Below, one piece after another: positions 1 to 10,822 of a stretch of 64,000 nt of DNA (the stretch's first letter is position 1; each line of letters opens with the position of its first letter). The stretch covers positions 220,023 through 284,022 of the forward strand of contig ML976734.1 in NCBI GenBank assembly GCA_010015655.1, written 5' to 3'. Made by a program: the position numbers and the translations under genes. The stretch is from Bimuria novae-zelandiae CBS 107.79. Its lineage: Eukaryota; Ascomycota; Dothideomycetes; Pleosporales; Didymosphaeriaceae. The notes beneath the pieces were generated by a model. The model searched no databases. It was not told the DNA's origin and saw only the letters and a program-made list of their open reading frames with translations.

Positions 1-47
1 TGGCTTGTCATGATATCCCCCATCTAATGAATACTTTTGGTCCGTGT

Positions 48-48
<1 letters not shown>

Positions 49-74
<26 letters not shown>
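49..74. repeat. (CT)13 microsatellite
   Basis: An uninterrupted CT dinucleotide run lies in the otherwise gene-free first 650 bases. It is a simple repeat with no sign of function. Confidence 0.9.
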
Positions 75-78
<4 letters not shown>

Positions 79-655
79 GTCTTTCATTTCGTTCTTACAG
101 TGATACGGCTTCCTTCGTCAGTGATACACTATACCACCCACCGTTGGCTCCATTCTTGAAACGCACTAAACTTGTTTGCCTAAATGTCATTCTGTGATTC
201 TGTGTTGCCCACTTTAGCTGGCCAGAGAGTTGTATAGGTGGACTTCATCCCAAGTCACGTTAGGTGAATGGGCTAGTCCTATTTAGGATTAGCCCGTCTT
301 TCTGTGAATTCGGTTAACCGCCCTTTAGCCGTCTAACAAGTTGACCAAACTTCGCCTATCCAGCCGTTGGCTGCAGTGTATCAGATGTATGAGTGTTAAG
401 TCGTTGGGTTGAGCCTACTATCCATTGCTTCGGTACAGGTATGCGACCACTTGTCGCTTCCGCTTAGCAACACGCGTCTGTGAGTGTCACTCAACGTTGG
501 TTCAGCCCTTTCTATCTGCCATCAACAATAAATGCACGGCGCCAATATGATCGCTCAAGCATCACATTCTCGACTTTTTTTTGCTCGGGTGCGCTCTACG
601 CCATTCTGCCATGATGACGGCTAGGCGAATTTTGTGTCCTTCGCCCATTGAATAA
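75..655. other. gene-free leading segment
   Basis: I see no convincing coding sequence on either strand. Base composition looks normal, with none of the TpA richness of the mutated transposons later in the window. It probably includes upstream sequence of the broken gene that begins near 680. Confidence 0.4.
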
Positions 656-679
656 GCGACCTCCACCCCATATCCCACT

Positions 680-2354
680 TTGGGATCATCTTCTCAAACA
701 CGGCATCTGTTCGCAATCCATCTACTTTCACATAGCTGCCTGCCGCGGGAGCTCAGGGACAGGATTTATGTCTACTACGTGTATGAAGAGGAGGGTTATT
801 GTAGCAATCCTGATACCGGGAAGCTGCGCGTGGGTGGTGAACCTGGTCGATGTGTTGACCTTGCGCTGCAGTATACTTGCACGAGCGTGGCAACGCAGAT
901 GCGAGGAGTTGCGCTTCGCGAGAACGAAATCACTTTTCTGCCGATACCTGAACATGGACCGAACGCACATCGATTTGAATCGCTGCTCAAGGCACAGCGA
1001 TGGTCTTTCCAACTCATGCTTTCCTGTGTTCCCATTTGCTTCACGTCGGACGCCATAGAAATACTCAAGAGTCGGTATCCTGACAGCCAAGTTTTGACAG
1101 AGCTCTTGGAAGACCCTGATCCCATCAAGTTCGACCACACATATCATACGTCGCACCAACAGTCCGAGGGATTTGAACCATGAATGGGTCCAACAACCGG
1201 CGAGATTCCATCTCTGAACCGTGCTCTTGTGCAAGACATACTTGAGCTGACTCTCAAAACCATCGTCGCATTCGCAAATCATTGGGGGCATCCTCAATCA
1301 GCCGGGTTTCGATCGTACGCGGAGGTACTACGTGGATACTCATACAAAGATATGGGAGCCCTTTCCGTTCTATCCAGACTCATACCACAAAATGCTGAAT
1401 TGGCGTCCCGCATTATGGCAAGTGCCCACCGACTTAGAGCTCGACGAGGCCGAAGAATTCCTCTGGCACCATCCCAAAGAAAACGGACACGTTCATAACG
1501 TCCGATGGTAATGGTCGGCATGTAATGCCGCAATAAGATTTCTGTCTGCATTGCAACCAACCCTGAGGTGCTCTTTACGGAAGATCATCTTGAATGAAAA
1601 TAGAAATTGTATTGCTCACCCGGTGACGCATGTTCAAGGACTCATTCCCTTCCTGCAGCAAAACCATCGCCTGCGGGTTGAACGCCGTGTGGATATCAAC
1701 CATGCTATTGTGACTCCTCGAGGTGCTGCTTTAGCGAAATGGTATGACATATTTGATAAGCATCCTGAGGGGCACTGGATTCATACATCGTTGGAGTTCA
1801 TGGCGTTGTGGATCATTGAGGAAATGGCCTTGAAAGATTACGGCCTACTGGACAATTCTTTCTCGTTAACCTTTGAAGGATTACCTGGGATACAAGAAAA
1901 GTTATGGGATGGGCTGAAGCAGATGGCGGCGGTGCAAAAAGCGATGGTGGAATACGCCAAACGTAGTACTCCTAACCACCTCGCGCTCGACGACAACCTG
2001 AATTACTTTCTTACCTACGAGCCTAGCATTCTGTTCCTCTCGCGCCCAAAGTTGTACTTTGCAGATGCTCTCCCGCAGGCGATCAAGGATATGATCAAAG
2101 CGACTTCGTACATCCATCTTCCTGTTTGGAAGGGTGATGTATGGGACGTTGAAGAAGTGTTGGCAAATGTACTGGCCGATGAAGACGCCCTGGTGGCATC
2201 TAATCATGAAGAGCTCTTCGAGAATATCCATACCGAAGAGGAGGATCTCGGAATTTCGTATGATAGCTTAAAAGTGTTCTATTGGAACGAGCTGGAAGAA
2301 TACGAAGACGGCATGGACGGATGGGACGCGATGGTGGCAGCGCTTGAAAACTAG
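680..2354 (+). pseudogene. broken Dothideomycete-type 'LPRELRDRIY' family gene
   Basis: Three coding-like stretches follow one another on the plus strand. The first (680-1180) carries LPRELRDRIYVYY, the N-terminal signature of a large family of function-unknown proteins common in Dothideomycetes; it ends at an in-frame TGA (1181-1183). The second, in another frame (about 1251-1508), reads DRTRRYYVDTHTKIW and later a Trp/Pro-rich LNWRPALWQVP, then meets TAA at 1509-1511. The third continues in that same frame to 2354 and contains AAIRFLSAL, GLIPFLQQN and an acidic C-terminus, as expected of the family. No ATG opens the first stretch; TTG at 680 only marks the left edge of the open frame. Introns might explain part of the frame change, but I found no splice pair that joins all three parts. 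A pseudogene is most likely, with sequencing errors the alternative. The family role is unknown. Confidence 0.6.
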
Positions 2355-2897
2355 GGAACTTCGCCACAGTGAAATCACATACCTATAGTGATGAGGAACC
2401 TTGTATAGGCAAGGCCGCAGCCAACACTGCTTTGCCAATTTTGTTTGCACTGAAATGCTCTCTCAGATATATACGGGCACACGATTTCTCTTGATGGGGA
2501 TGCAAAAAAAACCTTGATTTGATTCATCATCCACATCTTCCCCACAATAGTCTTTTCACTGACGATGTACTATGTACACCTCACGACACGGGCCCGATGT
2601 GCGCGCACGTACCGCTGCTCAAACATACAGGCGCGTAACGACTTGCTTACCAGCGCTAAAATAAACTGGCATGCGGCACTTCTCATTTCACGCTTCTCCG
2701 CTACACTTCCAACTCTGTGGCACCCTCGCAACGGCCTACTAAAACGGATCTCCCCTCATCGCCGCAGGTCTAGTCTTTCCCGCAACCTGACACCGTTATT
2801 GCACACTCAACATCATGCTCCAAGGCGCCCGTAAGACCGAAACGATCGCTCCTCCCACCAAGTGACGCAGTCATCCCTTTGAAGGCACTATTCGTTC
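2355..2897. other. intergenic, nothing recognised
   Basis: This segment lies between two broken genes. The only open frames are short, Arg/Ser-rich and without recognisable motifs. It contains a poly-A-like run near 2506. Confidence 0.4.
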
Positions 2898-4295
2898 ATG
2901 TCGCGCGCCGATCAAGCGGACGTCGACTGGCACTCTCGTAACTTCATCTAGCGCTGCCTTGCCTGTCGCTGGAAACAATCGCACATCGGCACGGAGAAAG
3001 GCAAGATCCGGGTCCTGAAAGACGGAAATGAATTATGGGAGCCGTGCTGGGTAGGCGACAAATGCCGATAGTGCGGAGAGATCGCGATGAAAGCTTCCCC
3101 ATTGTTGGAAGTCAAATTGGTGCCAGAGGTTCAGGAGCAAGTCTGGAAGGAGAATGAGATGAAGACAGCTAGGGACAAGGTGGCGGAGGACGTGTGGAAG
3201 GGCGTCGAGGGCAAGATCCGGGAGGAGTTAGAAGAGAAGATTAGGAGGGGGGCTGAGGCAAAAGTGAGGAAAGAGACAGAAGAGGAAGTGTGGAAAGAGC
3301 TCGAGATAAGGAGGAAGGTGACGAAAGTGATGGCTGCCCCACAGCCAGCTTTGCCCACGAGGGATGCTGCGATGCGAAATAAGAAGGTCTCTGACCAATA
3401 GAGCGTGGAATCGCATAGTCAGAATGAAGATGAGGAAACTCGGGAGTATGGACCTGTGCCTCGTGGTCATCAATTTGGCTATGGAGCGCCTCGTTGCAAC
3501 TCGCGGCCCGGCCGTAGTCTACCGCCTCCGCACTACGAAGATAGCAATCCACCTCCGACTTATCGTTATCGATCGCCGTATACTCGGGAATACGACGATG
3601 CACGATCAAACAGGGGCTCAGAATGCTGCGACAATGAAATCCAGGGTCATCGAGGCCGTTTGCCAGACATATAGAAGTCGCTCACCGCAAGCGTACAGGG
3701 ACCGATCCATCCCAGAAGAAACATACCAGGGTACTAGTACACATCTCACGCGGCGCTATGAAGATGACGACTATAGAGCAGGAGCGTATCCACGACCTCG
3801 TAATTTCTCTCCCAAAACACCCCGCTACGAAACTCGAACGTCTCATGATCCTTATAGGCATGTTGGAAATGATCGAGGATATGCAGCATACGGCGACAGA
3901 CCACCAGCATCTTTCCGCTACGATGAGATGCACTCTCAGGATCGGTACCGAGGCGACACGCTGGATACTATCGAGAGCCTCCGCGATCAGAGTACGATGG
4001 GCCACCCGACGGTCAATATCAAGAGGGCTACTTTGCTCCACCACTCCGTGGTGATCGTTACCATAGCCCATATTCCAGGACTGCGTAGGCGTCGCGCTAC
4101 AACGAGCCATATCGTCCCTACTACGCTTATCCGCCTGATTCCTACGCCGCTGCACGATTTCGTTCAAATGGTTATCCGGGCTTTCAGGACCGCGTTGCCA
4201 TTCCAGAGTCTGCATATCCAGGCGAGCGCAGCGGATCTGGGCTGATATATGAGCGTCGTCCGCGTGCTAGAGACCCCTATGCTGACGAACGATGA
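2898..4295 (+). pseudogene. zinc-knuckle / coiled-coil / Arg-Tyr-rich protein, broken by four TAG stops and two frame changes
   Basis: From ATG 2898 one frame gives an N-terminal CxxC...CxxC pattern (RCLACR near 2952 and DKCR/CG near 3060-3077). A charged Glu/Lys helix follows (3087-3340; repeats such as EELEEKIRR, predicted coiled coil), then a Pro/Arg/Tyr-rich stretch (PPHYEDSNPPPTYRYRSPY). Around 3640-3670 the coding signal moves to the next frame (RSRSPQAYRDRSIPEETYQG, DRYRGD), and near 3990 it returns to the original frame (YDGPPDGQYQEGYFAPPLRG) until TGA at 4293-4295. In-frame stops lie at 2949, 3069, 3399 and 4086, and all four are TAG. Composition resembles a nuclear RNA-binding or RS-like protein, but no domain is certain. 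The multiple lesions argue for a pseudogene. TAG throughout fits CAG-to-TAG changes in the RIP context. Confidence 0.55.
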
Positions 4296-4595
4296 GTCTC
4301 ATATGGCAGGGGTTCCGTCCCAGTAAAATCGACGCTGCTGGTCTGGTACTCCTGGCGGAGCTATTGTTGTGGGTGGGTCCTTGGACTGTACTCGAGATAT
4401 TTAGATTTACTTCAGAGTGTGGATAGTAAAACGTAGAGGAAAAGTCCGATATCATCTATACTGTTCTATATGTTGCTTGCCGACAAATCGATTATAGCCA
4501 GCTTCCCAGTTGCAACTCCACAAATGAGAGCCATACCGCCGTCTACCTTACCAAGGCCGGTATGATGCAGATAAACAATAAACATAAGGAACTCT

Positions 4596-5966
4596 TCACG
4601 CCCCTGCCTTGACCAGGTTTGCCCACGCCTTCTTCGCGATGGCCCACTTCGCCTCCTTCGTACTAAACCCCCAAGCGCCCTTCTCTTCTCCCAACTCTTT
4701 GAGCTTATCTTTTAGCACTGTCTTCGCCTTAGCCAGGCACTCTTGCTCTTCTCCATTGACCATCAACTTCCCCTCCACCTCAGCCAGCAACTCCTCCAGG
4801 ACAATTTCCTCACTCATCAGCCTGAGAAGTCCGTCCCAGCATTCCTCATCTTCCAAACCCAGTCTATCCGCCAAAAACACCGCTCTTCTGTCCTCGTCTA
4901 CATGCTGTCGCAGAAAGTCTGGTTGGGTTGGAAGGTCCACGCCCTCGATTTCGGTACGGCAGAGCGGGCAGGTGCGATGCGGATACTTTGCCGGATCTGC
5001 AAGCGGGGTGTCCATCCAAGTCTCGAGGCACGACTTGCCGATGACATGGCCACAGTATTTAATTTTCACAGGATAGTCCGCAATTAAATCGGCGATGTCA
5101 AAAGAGGCAAAATCTAGGTAATCGTTCCGGCACACGGGACACCCGCGCTCTTCTTCTGACGGTGTGTTGACAATCGAAGAGACGGGAATAGCGCAGGCAA
5201 AATTGTCCACCTTGACGGACTGCACCTTCTGCGATATGCGTGCGCGTATGGCTTCTTGTGAGGGTCCAGTCGGGCTGCGTTGCCGCTCCAGGCGGATCCG
5301 GTGTTGCTCGTGCTCTTGCAACTTTCTCAAAACCGGTGCGTAGGTCTCGGCATACCGATAGTGCAGGACCAGAGCGAAGGCGAAGTCTAGGCGGTCCTCT
5401 GCATCGCTCTCTTCTGCATCCGTGAGGGCCATGTATAGCTTGTCGATATCGTTCCAGTCGCTTTCCGGCTTCTCGAGTGCAAAGCGGAGGATCCGTATCA
5501 TGTGCTCCCTGGGAAGATGGCGGGCCTGTAAGGTGATGGTTTGCAGGAGCCAGGTTTGCGCCTGCTCGATTTCCCTCTTGATCTGGTCTGAGGAAGGAAT
5601 GACGTCCAAGCGGAAGGGCGTGTCGGGATATTTGATTTGAAAGATCTCGGACAGGTAGTATGGAGGCTCTCGGAGAAGATCGTCGCCGTTCTTGCTGGTA
5701 TTGCGAACAAGAGCCCGCACTTCGGCGAGCTGTTTAAGCCGCTGGTGTACTTGTCTATACACTGCGACTCGTTAGCATACATTAAATCTAATCTCAAAAA
5801 TCGAGATCTTGTGTTCAAGCGGCAGCGTTCAAGCGGCCTCCCAGCGGGCTTGATCTGCTTCCTGAAACAAGACGTCATGTGACGGGCGCTGTGACTCACC
5901 TTCCCCTTTCGCAGGGACATCTTTCGCACGGGGAAACAAATCCTCTAGCCCAGTTATGTCCCCCAT
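4596..5966 (-). CDS. RING finger protein (putative E3 ubiquitin ligase)
   Basis: Two exons on the minus strand: 5966-5900 (ATG, 22 codons plus one base) and 5761-4596. The intron (5899-5762, 138 nt) has donor GTGAGT, a TGCTAAC branch site and a CAG acceptor. Splicing joins phase exactly (G + TG = Val) and gives 410 residues. This start is chosen because the downstream exon has no ATG. Residues about 230-290 form a RING-type zinc site: CPVC (C230, C233), CGH (C259, H261), KSC (C267) and CPLC (C287, C290). Seven of the eight usual ligands are visible; the fifth position is not Cys/His, as in many fungal GHVxGxxCL-type RINGs. The N-terminal half is helical and charged; the C-terminus is Glu/Lys-rich. 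By family it would bind an E2 enzyme and ubiquitinate substrates; the substrate is unknown. Confidence 0.85.
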
Positions 5967-7150
5967 AGTTACGGCTATGGTGTTGCGAGTGCGGTGGTAA
6001 GAGGTGAAGTTGGGCGGGGCAGTCTCAGGTGGTCGTGGTGGGGCTGTGATCTAGCGGACTAAGCGCAGTAGTGCACCCACACGGTGAATGCAGGTACCCG
6101 TAATCGCGTAAGCGGGCGCATGATATGACACGAGACAGAACACGTGGAAGGTGCAGCTGCCACGAGACATTCCATGCGACTGTAGCACATGGACTTGGTG
6201 GCGGGAACCCGGACGAGGGATTGACCCTTACGGTGTGTGTGTCTCAGCTGGGAGCTTCGCGTAATGGAGAACAACATTATATGTGCATCTTTTCTTCTTA
6301 AAATACAAATCACAGTTCGGTGCTTGCGGAGCGTGGTTGTCATGTTCCATGGTTCGACAGCAGGCGGCCATGGCTTCCAAATCCCAGGTACCGCCACTAG
6401 CTTGCGCTACGATATGACAATCACAACCGACAAATAAGGCATGTATTACCTTGACCAAGCCGATGAAGATTTCCCGTTTGGGTTTCGAATCGGTAGTAGT
6501 AAGTTAGAGGCTAACTATCTTAAGAGATACAGGAAGACAGCAAGCAAGCCCCCTATACTATCCAACAACTTTTACATGACGAGACACTGCTGACTATCGC
6601 GCATAGGAAACTGAGCTTTGATGTATATTCAAATAACGGTAGCCATAGAGTAGTGCTGACTCCTTGATACCCAAAAATCACGACATAATGTCGAGAGCGT
6701 TTTTCACAGCTAGCCCTGATAAAGATTAATGCGAAAGATAGATAGATTGTCAATAAAACAGTCACCTCTGCACGGAGTAAAAGCAGATACCTCAGAACAG
6801 CACGGTAAATTGCGCCAAAGAGTCACCTCGCCTTTCGTATGTCTCTCGCTACAGTGGACTGCTGGTAACCACCCATCGTTCAGAAGGAAAGCTCTAACGA
6901 CTGCCTTCTCTTCATGATGAATACCTGATGCACTCACAAGATATCAGAATTGTGTTTCTTCCCTTAGGCTCTTGATACAGCAAGACATTGTTCGTTAACA
7001 ATGCGGGGATTGCGCTATAGAAACCCAGCAGCGGCCCTGCCTTATCTTGTCGATTATATACTTCCCGAAGCCAATAACACATATTCAACAGTCGAGGCCC
7101 TCTAAAGACAAGATATCACTATAAAAACAGGAAAAACAATTTTCGTCGAA
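5967..7150. other. intergenic, nothing recognised
   Basis: It separates the divergently transcribed RING gene (minus) and RING-like gene (plus), so it should contain both promoters. Small open frames show no motifs. A TATAAAAA-like run near 7120 sits about 30 nt before the ATG at 7151. Confidence 0.35.
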
Positions 7151-8097
7151 ATGCATCAATACGTAGCGCGCCTTTACATCCTCGGCGATGAACTGCGCTC
7201 CCGAGGCGAGACCTTCGTGTACCATCTAGAAATGATCGAAAACTCCGACAAGAGCTCACTGAGTGAGCAGGATCGGGAGATTCAAGAACTGTTCGATGGG
7301 CTGCTTCATCTTGCGGAGCCGGAGGAAATGTCCCTCCGCGAACACCTTACCGAGGCGGAGGCAACGACTCCGAGCATGCTAGCCAGCCTGGCCGTCATTT
7401 ACTTTCAGGACCGCGTGGCTGACCTTCGGCTTGATCAGACCATCATTGGAGATCGGGAGGCAATGCACCAAGAGGCGCGTTCTGCTGGGCTCGTACAGGA
7501 GGCTCGAGATTTGCTTTCCAATACCCAAGTAAGCATCCTCATACGCGAGGAGTACCATGGGCAACAATTGCCGCGTTATGTAGACATGGAAGCCAAGTTC
7601 GGGGATTGCGTCCGGCAAGTTGAGCTCCGGCTGAATCGAACACAGGACGAAGTGCGCAATCTTGGTCCGCGTACGAACGTAGCTGACATTTCTAGCCCCG
7701 TGATCACCGAACAGATTCATGACTGCAGTTGTCCTATCTGTCTAACGGAGTTCGAGGAAGTTCAACCGCCGTTCAGCTCGTATGCTCGCACATTGTGCAC
7801 ACGGATTACTTAGACGTGTGGGTTAACTCCATTGCCCACATGTGCAACACGTGTGTAGCCTGTCGTCGCAAGTTGTTCTATCGGCGCCCTCGCGAGCCGA
7901 CTGGTAATTTTGTGGACGATTACATGAGGATGCTTCGTGAGATGTCCGATCTGCGCCAGGGACTTGCAGACTTGCGTGAGGACGAGACAGCGCTTATGGA
8001 AGTTCTTTGCGAAATCGATGCGGAGTTTTCTGGTGCCCAGTTTTCCCCTGGTTCATCACCGCGATCTTCCTCGGCTGGTGAGTCTTCTTCATGCTAG
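7151..8097 (+). pseudogene. RING-like gene with a frameshift inside the RING domain
   Basis: ATG 7151 opens a 220-codon frame with a helical, acidic N-terminal region ending in CSCPICLTEFEEV, the first Cys pair of a RING. That frame stops at 7811-7813. The remainder of the domain lies in another frame from about 7765: VCSHIVHTDYLDVW, then MCNTCVACRRKLF, then a helical tail ending at 8097 (GESSSC). The change fits a one-base indel around 7750-7770; no plausible intron spans it. Comparison with the nearby RING protein (CGHVIGKSCLETW) shows Tyr where a zinc-binding Cys is expected (TDYLDVW), a TGC-to-TAC-type transition. The gene is probably a decayed relative of its neighbour. An assembly error could explain the indel but not the missing Cys. 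Confidence 0.65.
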
Positions 8098-8672
8098 TTT
8101 CAGAGGCCCCTTCCTCATCCTGACTTCACAGCTCGCCCTGAGTCTGACGGTCTGTTCGTTTAACTCACATAATTCGGGTACTCTTCTCGAATTTGAGAGC
8201 ACACCCTGCCTTGATTGTTCTGCGTTCCAAAATTGCATTGATAAATAGACAAAGTTTTTGCAAGTTCTTGTCCTTATTGTGCCGCACATCTTCAGCGAAC
8301 TTTCCAATCTATCTCTTCAAATTACCTCTTTCGCACCGGCGGCGGCGAAGCATTTTGCACCGTGAAGGGTGAACGCGCTTCTTGTCTCCTGCCCGGACTC
8401 TGGTCGATTGCGTTTGCGTTTGCCATGTAAATACTGCCTCCTTCCCTCTTCCAGATCCACCTGAGTGCCATGATAACAAATAATTCTAGGCCATCGTACG
8501 AGGTCTGAATGACGACAGGGTGTTGAAAGAGCATTATGATACCCGCTGGTGTAGTGAAGGGAGCAAGTGCTCCTATTTTCGTCTCCGGTTTAGTGGGTTG
8601 CGCTTATTGGCTGGCTCTGTGACTAAGCGTACTAGCGGCGTCGGCTAGCCGAGGCTCGTGAGATCTCCCATC
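8098..8672. other. intergenic, nothing recognised
   Basis: This lies between the broken RING-like gene and the pogo-type transposon. I see no coding or structural signal. Confidence 0.35.
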
Positions 8673-8674
8673 TA

Positions 8675-8744
8675 CTCGCCCCACACGCCAACCGGAGGTT
8701 GGCCCTGCGCAGCCCAACGTAACTTCGTAGCCTAACGTAACTTT
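8675..8744 (+). repeat. left terminal inverted repeat of the Fot1-like element
   Basis: It begins CTCGCCCCACACGCCAACCG and pairs with 10494-10563; one C/T mismatch lies in the last third. It contains an internal near-repeat CCCAACGTAACTT / CCTAACGTAACTT. It is GC-rich, unlike the mutated interior. Confidence 0.9.
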
Positions 8745-10493
8745 TTATCGCGGATTTTTCTATTTTCTTAATAAATAACCTATAACTATGCCTAAATATT
8801 ATAGCAAGAGCTATAAAATTAAGCAGCGTATCTCTAATTATCTCTCTAGTTTTTCTAGCTTAGAAATACCTAATTTTGCAGCTATAGCACGCGAATAGAG
8901 CGTGCCTGTTTCGCGACTTCGAGCGCGCGCTAGAGGCTGGATCAGCCGCCATAACTATAGCGGCACGAATCTACGACTCTCAGAGACCTAGGATAAAGCG
9001 CTAAAGTTATATATATGTCGCTGCGACACTATTAGCATGCTATGCTTTATACTATAGTTAAAAGGTACTACTTAATATATCCTTAATCGCGCGCACCCTA
9101 ATAGTAGAGCTCTTCTACTTAGTAAGGACTAGCTATTACGATAGCTATTAAGAAATCTAGACTATCGCCGCATAAAGCAAAAGTCGCAGCATATTAATTG
9201 TATAGTAATAGTAACGTTTAAAGCTTATAGCTATTATTTTATTAAGCTTAAAAAGGTGATATATACCTACGGCGTCACCCTATTAGACACCTATAATATG
9301 GACGAAACCGGCTTCCGCATAAGCATTAGTAGTAATTAATAAATTATTACTATAAAGTTTAATTATCTTTATATCTCTGCGTTAGAGACGTCGCGTAATT
9401 ATATTATAAGTATTAAATTAATCTCTAATAATAGAGAGGTGCTTAAACCTATGCTTGTCGTACAGGCCGTTAATTACCTTTATTACTAGTATACAAATAC
9501 GGCGCTACCTAATAGCTATATAATCGCTATATTAACATTAGGATACGCTAATAACTTTATCTTAATAAAGTAGTTAAAGTTCTTTAAAATATAAACGCGC
9601 GTGCGCTAGAAAGGCGTATAATAATTACTTATATTTAATAGATTTAGTAGCCACCTTACTATTAAGTTTATATAGTTCTATAATAATTATAAGATACTCC
9701 CCTTCTTACTATTACTATATTTATCACATTATCTGCAGCCTCTAGACGTCGTCTATTTTCAGCTATTAAAGCAGAATTACAAAAAGGCTATAAAAATAGC
9801 TACCCGAACTAGCTACATAGACTTTAACAAAGTTGAATTTCTACATGCGATCTATAGGATTAGGATAGATACATTTAAGCGCAGCACAATCCTAAGCGCC
9901 TAAAAGAAAGCTAGGATCTTTTTATTTAATCTAAAGCTTGTTTATATAAAGCTGCCAGCACCTATCCAAACGCTATCCCTATTAGTTCTATCCGCTGTTA
10001 ATTTAAGCCCTATCGCCAATACACCTACAGCATATTAGCGGCAGCATCAAAAAATGTCGCGCGCCCTAGAGAGAAGCAATATATTAAGTAGGAGGCTTAC
10101 AAAATTCCTAGAAAGCTCGTAATTGCTAATTAATAGTCTCGCGCTAGCCTAGCGCGACCTTATAGATATTACTGTAGCAGCTTAATAACGCTAAAAAAGG
10201 CAGATTAAAAATAAAAGGCTAGTATAAAAAGGTAGTATAGTAACTATTAAAGTAGCGCGATAAGTAATTAATTAATGTATAAAGCTTAAGGCTTAAAAGG
10301 TTGCTTAAAAGGCTATAAAAACGTATAAGGACGCCTACTTGCAAAGCCTATAAAATTAGCCCTAATAGGTCCTATTTCTTAGAGAGATAACTGTAGATCC
10401 TGCCCTACTTGCTACACTAACTCCACTGTATATTAGCCTATATAATTAAAGTCTACGCTGTCAAAAGACTGGATCTATTTCAATTCTCTATAC

Positions 10494-10563
10494 AAAGTTA
10501 CGTTAGGCTGCGAAGTTACGTTGGGCTGCGCAGGGCCAACCTCCGGTTGGCGTGTGGGGCGAG
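10494..10563 (-). repeat. right terminal inverted repeat of the Fot1-like element
   Basis: Reverse complement of the left repeat, ending ...GTGTGGGGCGAG followed by the TA target duplication. Confidence 0.9.
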
Positions 10564-10822
10564 TACACTTTCGATCAACAACCTACTTTTCCATCTACCA
10601 CAACCACACTGCTGATCCTTGTCTGTAAATAGGTTTCAGACTGTGTAGTCTTCGTACTTAGCAATATGAGGATCGTCTCCCGCTACGTCCCCAGGAACTG
10701 CGATAACAATAGGTCTGAGAACGCCACCAATAAATTAAGCTAACACAGTACGGGGCACAAGATTATCCTCTATTTAATGATCCATCTTGTTTACGGTTTC
10801 CCTAAAGCCTTGCACATCGAAC

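Larger units (their letters stand above)
8675..10563 (+). mobile_element. Fot1/pogo-family DNA transposon, heavily RIP-mutated
   Basis: The element is 1,889 bp, flanked by TA (8673-8674 and 10564-10565), with terminal inverted repeats of about 70 bp that differ at one C/T site. The interior is AT-rich and saturated with TAA/TAG. On the plus strand, fragments match a Fot1-type transposase in the correct order: an N-terminal helix-turn-helix region from about 8788 (PKYYSKSYKIKQRI), RARGW and LRLSETQDKALKLYMS, the first catalytic block DTYNMDETGF near 9290-9310, a degraded DGHGSH-like block near 9640, LQPLDVVYFQLLK near 9735 and DFNKVEFLHAI near 9825. The target TA, the TIRs and the DDE order define the family. 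It is certainly inactive. Confidence 0.9.

Noticed and set aside
728..1297. 189-codon minus-strand frame
   Set aside because: No motif; the plus strand carries the LPRELRDRIY family sequence across the same bases.
2898..4295. Stop-codon readthrough, selenocysteine or an altered genetic code
   Set aside because: Intact genes in the window end with ordinary TAA/TAG/TGA codons, and frame changes accompany the TAG codons, so decay is simpler.
10787..10822. Upstream extension of the HET gene to the first open codon
   Set aside because: That segment starts with TTG; the first in-frame ATG is at 10823.
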